Below, in pieces: positions 46,690 to 59,074 of a DNA stretch of 64,000 nt. Under the pieces are notes generated by a model. It had not been told where the DNA came from. It did no database searches and saw only the letters and a program-made list of their open reading frames with translations. Within the stretch, counting starts at the first letter, position 1. Each line of letters begins with the position of its first letter. The position numbers were made by a program, and so were the translations under genes. The stretch comes from Cristatella mucedo (lineage: Eukaryota > Bryozoa > Phylactolaemata > Cristatellidae): NCBI GenBank assembly GCA_009760855.2, contig WPIO01000003.1, positions 1,951,001-2,015,000 of the forward strand, written 5' to 3'.

Positions 46690-48306
46690 TTGCAGAACTC
46701 GATGACTGGTCAACGTTCAGGAGCCTTCGGCCTCTCCCCCCGTCCGAATGGAAATGAAGCGTCCCGCCGAAGGCGTACTGGGGAGGCAACGCGGCTTGAG
46801 GTGAGGCTACTGGGTTTGCAGTACAGTGCGAAGCGGCGGGGCCAAGGAGGCGTGCCGGGTCGGCCACGCTCGCCCGCATTGTCTCCGTTGCGAAGGGTAC
46901 GCCGACTCTCAGCGAGCAGTTGCGGTCGGCTGACCACCCCGGCACTTCCTCTTCGCTAAACTGGACGTAGAACGCACAGTGCACACGTATTCAAATCAAT
47001 ACGCTGCACCAGCGCAGAACAATGGACTCGGAGCGATATTCAAAGCCTTTGAAAAACAGTGTCGCTGCCCGCGCGTTTTGTTGTTGTGGCGCGGAGACCG
47101 TCGGCGCCTCTCGCGGGAGCGTCGGAGCCGGCGGTACTCCTGCAAAAGCCGCGTGCTTTTATTTCGTCCTGAGTAAACCATTTGCTGCGTGCCCCGGGCT
47201 AGCCGGCTGCCCTAGGCTACCCGGCGAGCTGCAAGGCAGCCATGATTGAGCGCCCACTGCGTCATCAGTCACGTCGTCCGCTAAGCCGTGCCCCTAGTGC
47301 ACCGGCCCGGGCTTTCTACGGATTGGTCGGTAGCCGGCCAGCGCCACCTATGGGTAGCCGTTCGGTATTGCCCGGCAACCCTGGTTTACCGACAGTTAGT
47401 GTATAGCTGAATCGGACGTCTGCTCTCGCTCTTCGTAGCAATGCTATGAGTGGCAGATACCTGTAGTAGGGGCTCGGGAGTCTGGAAGCCATAAGTAATG
47501 GGTAAGCTGCGCACGAGCAGACGCCGAACTTGCGCTTGAAGCCAGAGGCTGCTATCGTTCCGCTGCTTCTACGGCGGTGCGGGCCGAGCTCCCGCGGCCG
47601 CGTATGAGAGGAAAAAGCGCTAGCAAAGCTTTTGGTATGCGGCCTCCCAACAAGAGCCGGCCTAGGATTTCGCAGACCGGAGCGCTGCTCTACCGAGGAG
47701 GAGCCGTCTGCAGCCGCTGGCGCTGGAGCAGCGTCGGACCTGCTTCGTGCGCGGCCGAGTCGTCCGGCTTGCGTCGTTTGTTACCGGACCTCGGCGCCGC
47801 GGCCGACATTGCGGGCTGAAACCGGTGTTTTGCGTCGGCATTTGTCGAGGCAGGCATTTGTCACGCGGCGATGCACGGTTGGCGCTGCTGCGGTTGGTGC
47901 TGCGGCAGCTTCATTTTTCGCTGTCGTCGCACTCCCCCACCCCGGGGAGGGGGCGAGCGAGGGGGCGGGGTGGGTGCGTTCGTGGTGCCGCCGGTTGGAA
48001 CGAAACGCCGGCTCTGTCTGGAGAGCCGAAAGCGGGCTGCCTACGAGTGCACGCAGAACGGGCGGGACCGTGGCGCCATCTATTGCTTGCTCTGCGTCAT
48101 CAGAAGGTGCGACAGCGCTTGCTTCGTCGGGTATGGCAGCAGCGAGCCATGCAGCCCTTCGCCACCAGCCCTGCTGCACCCGGCCCCAGTCGTCGCTGCT
48201 ACCAACGACGCCAGCTAGCTTCCGAGTGAAGCTGCATTCTCGAGTACTAAACACGACATCCAGTGGGCAGCGGTCTGCTCAGCAGGGCTCGGCCATCAAC
48301 CTGTGA
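46690..48306 (+). other. GC/CpG-rich block with long open frames, possible promoter/first-exon region
   Basis: Much higher GC and CpG content than its surroundings. The longest frame is 47632-48306 (+, 224 codons, A/S/R-rich), overlapped by 47747-48229 (+) and 47781-48254 (-). No domain was recognised, and composition alone makes long frames likely. A GTATGC donor-like site follows GCTTTTG at about 47634 after a short ATG frame (47604). It could be the CpG island of a gene whose exons were not recognised. Confidence 0.25.
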
Positions 48307-49109
48307 CTGAACCGGCTTGTTTAGCAAGGCGAACCCCTGGGGACAGTCTGCAGCCTTCGCGGTCCATCTTGCACTCGTGGGCCCGATCCTGACCCTGATC
48401 TGGTGAAGTTGAATTAATCCGAAGCAATCCCGACACAGACCTCGACAGGGTTGTGAAGGGTTTGCGGCAGGGGTATCTTTCAGTGTTGGCAGGCACTGTC
48501 ATTGCAGCATTTTTGACTCCCTACCAGGAAATCCAGCCTTCCTGTTGGTTACATGCCTGCGTTCGGTGTAGAACAAATGCTACAGAAAAAAGCGGAAGCT
48601 TCAGCTAAGGCCTCTGAGCACGAGGGGGATGCACGCAAAAAGAACCGTCTGCAATGCTCTACGGATCAGACGGTACTTGCCCTGCACCAGCTGCTGGCAT
48701 TCAGGCAAGTGCTGCTGCTGTTTAAGATAGTCAGCAAAGCAGTTGTGGGTCGGCACATGCAAAACAGATCACAAATCCGTCTTAGTTGAGAGATAAGAAA
48801 AAATGTCAAGCGACTAAAGCTGTACTGATACAATCAAATCTTTGTCTGAAATCTCTTTAGCTAGTAAGATAATCAAAGGAACTTGTCAATCAAAGAATAA
48901 ATTGGTCCAAACTGGCTATGTTAAAGAAGTTGGACAGTATAAATGTGGCTTTAGGCTGCCAAAAGCTCTGCCGAACGATTCCCAAGACAGAGATAGTATT
49001 GCTCTGCTCATTTCTTTTGCATAGCTAAGATCGCCCACTACAGATCGGCTCTACTGCAAGCGGTATGGCTTTGAGTGGAAATGCGCTGTTACTTTTTCCC
49101 AAGGTCATA
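48307..49109. other. Nothing recognised
   Basis: One 78-codon frame (48553-48789 +) with a lysine/alanine-rich start; no homology known. Confidence 0.3.
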
Positions 49110-49275
49110 CAGGTTAGCTGGTTCAATAGCTTCATTTTGTAGCAGCAGAAGAGCCTTACCGTCTAACAGCACCACTTGCAGTGGGAAATAAAGGATCGCC
49201 CACTTCAGGACTCAAACCCATGACCTGAATGGTGCAGAGTGAGTGCCCTACCACTGAGCTAAGACCCAGATGTGT
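49110..49275 (-). mobile_element. tRNA-derived SINE, family S2 (best-preserved copy)
   Basis: On the minus strand: TTAGCTCAGTGGTAGGGCAC (A box) and CATGGGTTTGAGTCCTGAAG (B box), then GCGATCCTTTATTTCCCACT and AAGGCTCTTCTGCTGC. The head is a recognisable tRNA-like promoter. Confidence 0.8.
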
Positions 49276-49918
49276 ACTGGGCTCGGGTCCTGTACCAAGC
49301 AATCCTGTATTGCCCCCTGCAAGCGAGAGTGATAGCTGTTAAAACGCTCTTTTGTTGCTAAATAAACAAGGCCGTTGAATCGACAGACCTGTCAATATTT
49401 TTTAGATTACTGTATTTTAACTATTACCACGGACTGCTGCTGTGGCCGGCCTTGATGTCACAGCAAGACTCTCACCGAATGCAGGTTTAGCTTTCTTCAA
49501 CCTCTCTACTGTTTCTCCACTGGCCTACTGGTTAGCAGGACTGCACAGTAGGTAGACGTGCTGCTATCATGCACGGGCGGTGAAAGGATTCCTTTTGGCC
49601 AGATATTTAGGATGCACTGCCGATCCATTCTCGCTGCTTGCTGAAACTCTTCTGCCCAAGTTGCTAGTTTGCTCTTGCAGCTCTAACAGAGAGCTGAATA
49701 GTAGCGTGCAGCCGGAGTGTAGCTGCACCGTTTGCAGTAGCCCTGCAGGTTTCGGGCACACGGCCTGGATCATAAAATTTGAGGACCTTTCCGATGGGTG
49801 ATGACTCAACGCCAGCTGGAGCATTTAATTATGATGCCAGCTCGGTGCATTTTTTTGTCTAATGAGTGCTGAGAGCATAGAGCAGAGCTTTTAAGCTGGT
49901 TGTATTCCGATGTCAGCA

Positions 49919-50775
49919 AAATAATAATAATAATAATGTATTTGATAAAGCACCATAAGAGAACAAAATCTCTTTCCAGGCACTTTACATGTGCTGCAAA
50001 GGAAGCGCGATCGAATGGCTAGTGGTCAAAGGTCAATAAACAACAAGAATAACATGGTTAGGGATGATATGCACAGGGTCAGCATGCAAGTATGGTTAGT
50101 GTTAGTGACAACATGCACAGTGTCAGCGCTAATAAGCACATAAAGCACGAATCATAGGGACCCACTAAATGCTGTCATAAATAGGTGCGTTTTTAATTTC
50201 TTTTTAAATGTGGTTATGTCCCGGAGATGTCGTGACGGAAGTCGGGAATGAGTTCCAGGCTTTGGGAGCATACGAACTAAAGGCACGGTCTCCAAAGAAT
50301 TTGAGGTTTGTATGAGGTATGGGTAAACAGATTCCGAAAAGCAGGTAGTGTTACGATGCTTAGCCTAGTGGGGCAGTAGATCTGATAGGTAGGCTGGAGC
50401 CAAAAAATGAAGGGGCCTAAAAGTGAATGACAAAACCTTGAAGTCGTTGTATTGCTTGACTGGTAGCCAGTGCAGGTCGGCGAAGAGTGGTGAGATATGG
50501 CAACTGCTTACGACAGACAAGCCTAGCTGCAGAGTTTCGCACCAGCTGTAAGCACCTGATTGCACAAGCCGGTAGACCAACAAGCGGTGAGTTACAAAAG
50601 TAAAAAAGGGATGTCACAAATGCATGGGCCAATTTAGACATGGTATCCCTGTCTAAAGAAACCCGAATTTTAGCAATGTTATGTAGCTGAAAATAGGCAC
50701 ACTTGACTGTGAAGCTGATGTGATCGTCTAACGAAAGGTCACTTTAGAGCATGACACTTGGATTTTGTGCAGATT
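49919..50775 (-). mobile_element. L2-A LINE copy, 5'-truncated
   Basis: (AAT)n, ATTTGATAAAGCACCATAAG, the full 3' UTR, then minus coding RNSAARLVCRKQ, HWLPVKQYNDFKVLSFTFR, HAFVTSLFYFCNS. It ends near a GATTCAATATGATTCAATAT duplication. Confidence 0.87.
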
Positions 50776-51635
50776 CAATATGATTCAATATCCGTAGGCT
50801 CAGCTTGCTTGTTCTAAACAAGTGCAGCTTCTTGCCATCACTCTCGAAAGGTCACTTAGTCACTGGAATAGAAAAGCATTCTGTAAGGTGGCTAACCTTA
50901 TTAATGAGAGGACTGAACCTTGGCCTAGACCGAAAAATTCATTAATAGCAGGTGGCCAGATTGCCCCCCTTTGGGGTATGCTTAAGGGAGACTGCAGCCT
51001 AGTAGCCACCTCTCCATTCGTGTGCTTGAGTACTGCCGAGAGACCTACACAAATCGGACTTGGTAGCCTAACGAAAATTGGTTAGTTATTAGCAAAACGG
51101 CTAATACCTAGTTTTGTTCCACCACTATTTTGTGATCTTTCGAGGCACACGTTTACCTTTATGTACACAAGCTACCCTTCATTGATTGGCCGATCTACCG
51201 AAGGATGGACTGGGGGCTTCGGCATCCTTTGTGCCGCACAGGAAGTGGTGCACGTCCGAATGTCCGATCTCCACTCTGCACCCCAGCGATCGTCCGTCCA
51301 AGCAAGTGCTGCCGGTTAGTGCTGATGTGTTCGATTGGAGAGTGCAGGCAACAAATAAATGTCATCGAGGGCTGCATCATTGTGCCACCACACCCTGGTT
51401 AGTGCTGAGCTCGGTTACCCCACGTCTCGGTTGCTGCTCTAAAGTCACGTGTTGTTTGGTGTTAATGATTTGGCCAATTTATGGCCGTTTTATATCCGGC
51501 TTGTTAGCTGTGGCATGAGGCAGCTGCCTTCACAGTGGAACAATGTGCTATAGCAAGGAAAGGCTACTGCCACCCGAATGCTGCCAGTGATAATGATTCG
51601 TGTTTTGACAAGAGGCGATCAAGCTGAAGTTCAGC
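50776..51635. other. Nothing recognised
   Basis: Unique-looking DNA with short frames only (for example 51186-51518 +). Confidence 0.3.
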
Positions 51636-52262
51636 TATAATAATAATAATACACTTGATAAAGCGCCTTCAGAGAAGTCAATCTCTTTCTAGGCGCTTTA
51701 CATTTGCTGCAAAGGAAGCATGATAGAATGGTGAGTGGTATCATGCTTGATAAGCAATATGAATAACATGGTTAGGGCTGACATGCACAGTGTCTGCATG
51801 CAAGTGTGGTTAGTGGTAGCATGCACAGTGTCAGCACTCATAAGCACATAAAGCACGAATCACAGGGACCCACTAAATGCTGTAGTAAATAGGTGTGCTT
51901 TTAATTTCTTTTTAAATGTGGTCAACTCAGGGGCTGTTGTGACGCAAGTCGGGAGTGAGTTCCAGGCTTTGGGAGCATACGAACTTAAGGCACGGTCTCC
52001 AAAGAATTTAAGGTTTGTACGAGGAATTGGTAGGCTGTTGGATTCTGAAAAGCGGTGGTACGATGCTTGGCCTGGTGGGGCAGTAGATCTGAGAGATAGG
52101 TTGGAGCCAAAGAATGAAGGGACCGAAAAGTGAGCGACAAAACCTTGAAGTCGATCCGTTGCTTGACTGGGAGCCAGTGCAAGTCGGTGAGAAGTGGCAT
52201 GATGTGGCAACTGCGCTGCTCACGACAGACAAGCCTAGCTGCAGAGTTTTGCACCAGCTGTT
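51636..52262 (-). mobile_element. L2-A LINE copy, 5'-truncated
   Basis: (AAT)n, CACTTGATAAAGCGCCTTCA, the 3' UTR, then minus coding QNSAARLVCREQRSCH, LHWLPVKQRIDFKVLSLTFR, FGDRALSSYAPKAWNSLPTC, FKKKLKAHLFTTAFSGSL. The 116-codon coding end is mostly intact. Confidence 0.88.
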
Positions 52263-53150
52263 GTGCCGAAACCTTGACAGCCCACGTGCTCAATCTGAGA
52301 GGACGTAGTGGGGCCTGACATGCCTCTTCTGCATCAGTCTGGGAGGGATTGGAGTCCTCTGGAGTGCCCCTTCCTTCCTGCACGAACTATGCCATGGCCG
52401 AAGCAGTCTTTCACTCCCTGCTACTAAGCGTTTCTCCCAGTAGCTTGAAGCTGTAGGAACTGGTGCAATCCTCTCTGCTTGAGCTCTGCTGCCTGCCAGG
52501 GAGTGGGCAGGGGGAGAGGGAGGGGGAAAGTGGGAGCTTAGTGCTGACCTGGCTGGGGCTGGCCTACTAGCCATGCTGATTATAGCCAGCAGCTCTTTAC
52601 CTAGCAACTGGATTGTACTGGCTGATCCTTAAGAGCCAGCTACAAGGTAAACAAGGAATTAGCATTTCGAGATAAGATTTTCCCTACTTTAAGCAAGCAC
52701 ATCACTGATAAGGTGATAAGCTGGCTTACCTGCATTGCGTTGGGCTGCTGCATGAGGAGTTTTGCTTTTTGCTGCTTGCAGAAGGGTAGAGACATTGGCT
52801 TGAAGCAGATCCCTCTCTTTCTGTCTGTCTCTTTCACTCTCAATCTGTCTGTCTCTCTCTCGAACTTCCAAAAGCCTCGTGCAACTGCAGGCTTGTGTTC
52901 GGGACTGCACACGACATTGCTAGAGTGGGCTAGCCATCGATAGCCAGGATTAAGTCAAGGGGAGGGCCAGACCTCCACTTTGCTAGATACATCCAATCAA
53001 GGGAAGCTGGATGGTGGTGTCAGACAGCGACCCAACACACCCATCCTGGTCCGTATGAGAGGGAGGGGCAAAAGGGTGGCTGACCCCTCCCTAAACATGT
53101 TGGACTATCATGCAACTAGTGAAGAGACTGCAGCAAGGCTAAAAGAAGCA
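52263..53150. other. Nothing recognised
   Basis: Contains a CTGTCTGTCT/CTCTCT pyrimidine stretch (52812-52862) and a GGGAG-rich stretch (52500-52535). Confidence 0.3.
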
Positions 53151-53154
53151 ACAT

Positions 53155-53290
53155 GTGGCGTAGAGACGGCATCGTCTGCAATACGGACGGCATCGTCCGC
53201 AGGACATACGATATCGTCCGCAAGAGAGATGGCATCGTGTTTGAGAGACACGGGAATGTCCATCACATTGAGATGGCTGTAACCCAGCAA
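53155..53290. repeat. 21-bp minisatellite open in three frames
   Basis: About six degenerate 21-bp units of the type GGCATCGTCCGCAAGAGAGA. They encode seven-residue repeats in different frames: DGIVRRT-type and TASSAIR-type on plus, ADDIVCP-type on minus. Confidence 0.75.
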
Positions 53291-53924
53291 GGCCATCACA
53301 TTGAGATTGCCATAACCCATCCAGCACACACAGACAATGCAGGTAACACTCATCCGCACGACTGAGTGTAGAGCTGTAAAGTGAGTTATACCATGCCTGT
53401 TTGAATTCCACTCAATATGCTCACAGTGTTCCTTGCATTTATAGTGCAATAGCATATACATCCCAGATATCAACTGCTTCTTCAGATGCTAAACCATGAG
53501 GCTATGTACTTATAGTACTTTGGTGTAAGTTATATTACGTATATTATTATGATTGCTGTTGCAAATTTCTAGAAATCATAAAGAAACAATATGACTTTTC
53601 AAGGATTTTGTATGAGTTTTAATGCAATAGTTCGCACGAGATGACTTCGCAGCATTTTCCTCACTGTGTACAAAAGATGCTGGTCTACTGTATTCTCAAC
53701 CCAAGCCACCTACAATGTAGCTGGCCTGCGTCATTGGTTGTAATCCAGCTTGTGCAGTACCGATCAAGTTTAGAAGGTGGGGCAGCATGCCCAAAGGCAC
53801 AGATGATTACAGTTATTACACTGCAGGGCATTTGATTGCACTGCTTGTTACCTGGGCAATGTTCTTTGCAGCAGCCTGTATCCAGCTGTAGGTGTAAGAT
53901 GCTGCTATATTGGTCTCACCCACT
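53291..53924. other. Nothing recognised
   Basis: AT-rich, no coding or repeat signature noted. Confidence 0.3.
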
Positions 53925-55085
53925 AGATAGGTCACCTGTGGAGTCCCTCAAGGGTCCATCCTCCGTCCCTTGCTGTTCTCCATTGATACTCAACCTCTGG
54001 GAAAAGTGATTAAGGCCCATGGAATAGGATATCACTTTTATGCTGACGATACTCAGTTGTATTTGTCATTTAAACCGTCGGAATCTGCTGCAGCAACTGA
54101 GAAACTGAATGCTTGCCTTGCCGACATTCTATCCTGAATGTCCGAAAATTTCTTGAAGCTTAATGATGATAAAAGTGAACTGCTGCTCACAGGACACCCT
54201 AAGTGTGTGGTTGATCAGAAGGCTTTGCTCTTCTAATAGGTGATGCTGTTGTGCGACCATCACCACGTGGTCGAAATTTAGGTCCGTTTTCGACAGCTGC
54301 CTAAATTTTAAAAGCTTCATTCAGGAGACTGGTTCTACAGCTTGCCATCAAGTTCCATCCCTATCTAAGATAAGAAGATGTCTTGCCTGGTGGCTTGCAA
54401 AACATTTAACTAGCTCATTAGTTCGGTCTCGGTATGATTATTGTAATTCCCTTTTGGCTTGGCTACCGAAGAAAGCAACTAGGCCACTGCAGCTGACTAT
54501 AAATATGGCTGCAAGGCTAGTCTTCAAGTCACAGAGGTTTGAGCACGTGTCTCCTTTGCTAAAAGAGCTAGGATAGATGCCGGTTGAGCAATGGATACAG
54601 AGCAAAGTTCTTATGCTGACCCCCAAGGCCCGCCACGGCTTGGCTCCTTTGTACCTAGCTGAACTGCTGCACCAGTTTCAGCCTCTTTGTGCCCTCAGGT
54701 CCTTTATGGAAAATAAATTAGCTGTCCCATTCCTCTGTTTAAAGACCGTTGGCGACAGAAGCTTTAGCTCTGCAGGTCCTAGACTGGAACTCACTTCCAC
54801 AACTCTTACGCAACGACAACTACTCTCCTGCTGCCGACTATGGCACATCTTTTCAGCGGTCCTAAGCTGCTACTGTCATGCTACTCACTACCTGAACTGG
54901 TCTTCTGACTCTGCTATCCTTCCCACTTTCTCTTTGTTGCGTGAGATGAAGTCTGTTGACTACCGAATGCTTACCGAAAGCCGCTTAGGCTGCGAGTGTG
55001 CTATACAAAACTCTCCTGTGTAACAACCACATAGCCTTTGTGGCTTTGTGGAGTCACAGAAGGAGATACATTACTATCATACCTC
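53925..55085 (+). mobile_element. L2-B LINE copy, 5'-truncated
   Basis: Starts in the reverse transcriptase at VTCGVPQGS, keeps an intact [12 protein letters not shown] catalytic box, then ENFLKLNDDKSELLL, NMAARLVFKSQRFEH, a TAG after KELG (54574), and the coding end to stop at 55021-55023. The tail is GTGGAGTCACAGAAGGAGAT then ACATTA. Several frameshifts. Confidence 0.88.
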
Positions 55086-56399
55086 GCATATCGCTGGCTC
55101 ATTCAGCATGTTAGACAATCTTGCTTTTCTTCTGAGCTTATTTTTTGCAGATTCAGCACCAATAAATACTCAATGCCTACTGATTTGCAGCAAAACAAAG
55201 GGTAAACAGAGCAGCAAATGTGGATATCATCGTGCTCATGGGCGTTTCAATGTCCTTCTCGAACCCACCCTCCCATCAACAAGAGTCCGCTATCTGCCGT
55301 ACGAAGGTAACTGAAGCCAAGCGAATGATTGGCCTTGCGAAGGGTAAAGTCATTGGATCGGTATTCGAGAGATCGTGCACTGGCTCATGAACTTGTTTTG
55401 GGCACTGAGTATTTGCAACTCGAGTCCACCAGCAGAACTTCTCACCGTGAATTGTCGTTCTCGTGCTCACTGGCTACGCAGTGAGCCATGTCACCAAGAT
55501 GCTGCCTCCGATAGTTTCGATCCCAGATCCTGTCTAGTGCCATTGGCTTAAGCTCGGCATGTGCAATGCTAGATTAATAGCACTATTGGGCATTAGTGTG
55601 CAGCAAACTGGTTACAGAATCTGTCACCCACACGTCTATACCATTTGCTAAACAACCATCATGGACTTTCATGGAGTTTCATATGCCTAGGCGCTGTGCT
55701 CTCGAAATGTAAATAGTGTACCCTCAAGAAAATGTGCTTGCTTGAAGAGTGCGCACTAAAATATTTCTTTTGAGCAACCCTTGACGGTAAATTGTGCCAG
55801 ATTGTGACCATGGCCCAGTCAGTAGCCCCCAACAAGGGCTGCCTTGTGGCCGAGGATGACTGCAACATGACCTAGCTGTGAACTGGTGAATGTCGTCGAT
55901 GAAATTATCTAAAAATCTGAGGAAGCCAACCATAGATAGTTGATACAAATGGCATTGATTAGTGGACAGATTAGCACACATCGTTCACAAATCGAAGGCA
56001 GTGTCAATTCATCTGTCGAAGTGACGAATATCGCCAAGCTCGGTTGATCACAAATACTTTGAAACAACTTCTTTTACTGATCTAGTGAGAGAAACTTAGG
56101 GGAAGGTAGAATGATGTCATTATGTGAGCAGCTATCTTTAATTGAGTTGTATACAGCCTGAACAAAATTATGTTGGATTTTAGTAAAAAATTGGCCAGCA
56201 TCATTAATCATGATATCCAACTGTACTGCACTTTCACGGGTTGCTAAAGATGCTGTGGTCGTGGACCACTCGTGGGAGTGCCTCTGCTTGCCTGCACCCA
56301 TGTAAATCATGCAGCTAGTACGATCTCTGGTCATCGGCTACAGTAGGCATAATAGTTGCAGCTTGGCACCCAGCTTGTAACGATAATCATGCTCATTAG
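55086..56399. other. Nothing recognised
   Basis: Minus frames at 55724-55981 and 56074-56334 (85 and 86 codons) have protein-like composition but no family I recognise; they may be decayed element remains. Confidence 0.3.
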
Positions 56400-56788
56400 T
56401 GTAGTTCGTATGTATGTATAGTATGCAGGCTTCTCTGATAAGCCGCTGGTGAACGGCTGTTAAAAGCATCACCTAGAGGGGGCCGGTGCACAGCTTTGGT
56501 CCGCCTGTGATGTGGTGTGTACACGAGCCGGTAACCCACTGGTGGACATATTGTGGATTCACCATCAGGGTCGCCTGTGCACAGTTGTGGTCTTCGATGA
56601 ATCATCGGGGTCGACTAGGGGAGCAGAGGAGTCGCGGAGAGGGAGTCGAGTAGGAGACGGAGAGGGAGTCGAGTAGGAGACGGCCCCCCCCCCCGAAGGC
56701 AGCCGTGCGTCCTTCGGCTCCGTGCCTTGTGCAATAAACTGTTGGCGTTGTTCATCGGCTGGCTCACTGATGTGCGACCCAAACTACA
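56400..56788 (+). mobile_element. Probable LTR (389 bp) of an LTR retrotransposon
   Basis: Begins TGTAGTT and ends AACTACA, perfect 7-bp inverted termini. AATAAA lies at 56733-56738, 50 bp before the end. Two bases after the end comes TGGTACACCGGGCTCGG, which could be a primer-binding site (starts TGG). There is no matching target duplication (TTAG against CATG), which fits a 5' LTR with the rest lost rather than a solo LTR. Internal 24-bp duplication (GGAGAGGGAGTCGAGTAGGA) and a C run. Confidence 0.6.
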
Positions 56789-57414
56789 CATGGTACACCG
56801 GGCTCGGCTTGAGCAGGTACGATCAAGTAGTAAGTGAAAGCTGAGCCTTTCAAGGCTCGTGCCGAAGGGCAAAGAGAGCCAAAGTCTTGCTAGCTCAATG
56901 GATGTCTGAATAAAGTGCTAACTTAGAGGCTATGAGATCGGTCCCAGCTCCCAGGTGAAATTCTTCAATATAGTTCAGTCCGACGGCTGAGCTTCTGGAA
57001 ACTAATAGCATGTGGAGAAGTTGATATTATTGGAGTGAGACAAGCCTCAATGGTCTTGTTCGTTGCTCAACAGTATCTGAATTAAACGAACCAAATGCTG
57101 ATTGCAAGGCTGACAATTCTCCACGTTCTTTCTTAGAGCGCCTGATAGTGAAACACTTAATTACCAACTAAATTTGTGTGAGATTTATTTGGATCAGGTT
57201 TCAAGTGTTTTGGTTCTACTCAGTTGGCCTTGCTGCTGGTTCATGATACCATTATGGTGAACAAGACGGAACAAATTGCAATATGTCAGCCACTTTTTAA
57301 CAGTGGGAACACACCATACTGCTGCTGTAAAAGAATGCTCTTTTAAGAACTACTTGATCGAAGTTCAACTAGTTTTATGTATGATAGTCGACAAAGAGGT
57401 GGGCTTAGTTTTAC
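56789..57414. other. Nothing recognised
   Basis: No gag or pol motif was found downstream of the LTR; the internal region is either lost or too decayed. Confidence 0.3.
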
Positions 57415-57585
57415 TGGTGATGGTTTGGTCCAGGGGTTAAGGTGCTTGCCTTAAGCCACCGAGGTCAAGATGCTTGCCTTTTCCGACCGATGCCGTGGGT
57501 TTGAGCCTTGTGGCATATGTGAAGTGCCTGGTTAGAGATTCAGTTCTCCTAGGGTGCTATACAAATGAACTATATTTATGAGCCT
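57415..57585 (+). mobile_element. tRNA-derived SINE, family S1, with duplicated head
   Basis: GGTTTGGTCCAGGGGTTAAG, a second partial head (ACCGAGGTCAAGATGCTTGC), GCCGTGGGTTTGAGCC, TTAGAGATTCAGTTCTCCTA and GGGTGCTATACAAATGAAC. Confidence 0.75.
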
Positions 57586-58015
57586 TAATCTGTAGGCTTG
57601 TTGTCTCACCTAACCCCGTACTTGTGCATTCCATGGTCCCTCTTTGCGGAATTAATCGCCGATGGCTCTTTGAGCAACTTTCTTGTTAGGGGGATTCAAA
57701 GTAAGTCAAAACACACTTTCTGCTATCTGTCTAGAGACAGACGTTGATCAATGAGCTTAAATGCTGAAGTTCTCCTTATTGATGTCGGAGAATTTTAAAT
57801 GGCTGCCGTTTATTACTCCAGTTATACTCGTTCCAAATAAATGTACTGGGCTCAATACCTTCTTGGTCAGTCGCACATTTTGGAGCTAACAGTTAGTAGA
57901 GCTAGCTGGCCGACCTTTGTCCTAAAGAAGGACTATATTATGGATCGACTGACGAGCAGCATCCCTCAGTTAGTGGCCGGAACCTTGTCGGTAGTTGAGG
58001 TGACCCATCGGTAAA

Positions 58016-58800
58016 TACAGTGCTGGCCAAACGTTTCCACACACCCTCCATGCACCCTATTTCTTGCTGAGCACGAAACATTCAGTACAGTTCTACCTAA
58101 GTAGCAGTGTTTCTTGCACAGAGCAACTAATGCATGCTGACACTGTGTGCATTGTCACAACCATTTTAACACAATATCTTTACAGCAAGTGCCTAGAAAG
58201 ATATCTTGTTCTGTGAGGGTGCTATACAAACATACTACTATTGTTCTTCAGTTACAGTTTCAGGTAATTTATTAGATACTCTTAATAACTGCACGTGGTC
58301 ATGTTGACATTGACTTCACTACTTTCCGATATGTTTCTGGAGTTGCTGTATTGAGACCTAGCTATCTTTCAAAACCTCGATTAACATATCACGTTGCCTG
58401 CGCCAGACAACTTTGGCCCATGCAGGTTGCCTTCGTCCGCAGATGCTCAAATAGGTCCAAGTTCAAGGTTTGGTTTTGCTTCAATTGGCACGAAGTTATA
58501 GCCCACACGCTTTCGAAAAATGTCCTAGAAGTCAAAGCTATGTACGTCAGGTAAATGCCATGCTGCCAAGGTGAAGTCAGTCCCATGAAAGGCTCGTAGG
58601 CTATTGGCCAGGCCCACATTCTGTGCAATGTCCAGATAAACGTGCTGATTCATGTTTCCATTAATCTTGTACAGACGCCTAAACCCCAAAGTTATGAGGC
58701 AGCTCATGACCATTGTACTATCCACTGTTGTGAGTTCACTTTGTTTTACAGACGACATTTGAAAGAAAGCTAAACAGTGAGTATTTCTCACAGCATTAGC
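58016..58800 (-). pseudogene. Tc1/mariner transposon relic: 3' terminal repeat and transposase C-terminal half
   Basis: TA followed by CAGTGCTGGCCAAACGTTTC (58018-) is a Tc1-type terminal inverted repeat. On the minus strand, decayed transposase runs from about 58795: NGNMNQHVYLDI (catalytic core), TFFESVW, NLDLFEHL (equivalent of PDLNPIEHLW) and ATPETYRKVVKSM near 58300-58345, the usual C-terminal end. Frameshifts and stops break it. An L2-A tail (58110-58250) sits between the terminal repeat and the coding end. The other terminal repeat was not found. Confidence 0.72.
58110..58250 (+). mobile_element. L2-A LINE 3' fragment inside the Tc1 relic
   Basis: GCATGCTGACACTGTGTGCA, then AAGTGCCTAGAAAGATATCT and TCTGTGAGGGTGCTATACAA. 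Confidence 0.7.
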
Positions 58801-59074
58801 TCTGTCATTGTGGGTTTTACTTTCTGTGGTTACTCCTGCTGAAATTGTACTTTAACCAATCATCTGAGCAGCTGCGATCAGCTGGGGTGCAAATAGGTTA
58901 TGTTCAATTGCTTACTAGAGGTCAGCAGTCGTGACCAAGTCTCCAGTCTGTTTACATGGGAACCGCTAAATATATAACCTGCAAATGCACTTATTTACTA
59001 AGCCAAACTTAATTGAAAATTGTGTTGATGTATAGTTAAATCTAACAATAATAATTTGATTATGCTTTCTTTAC

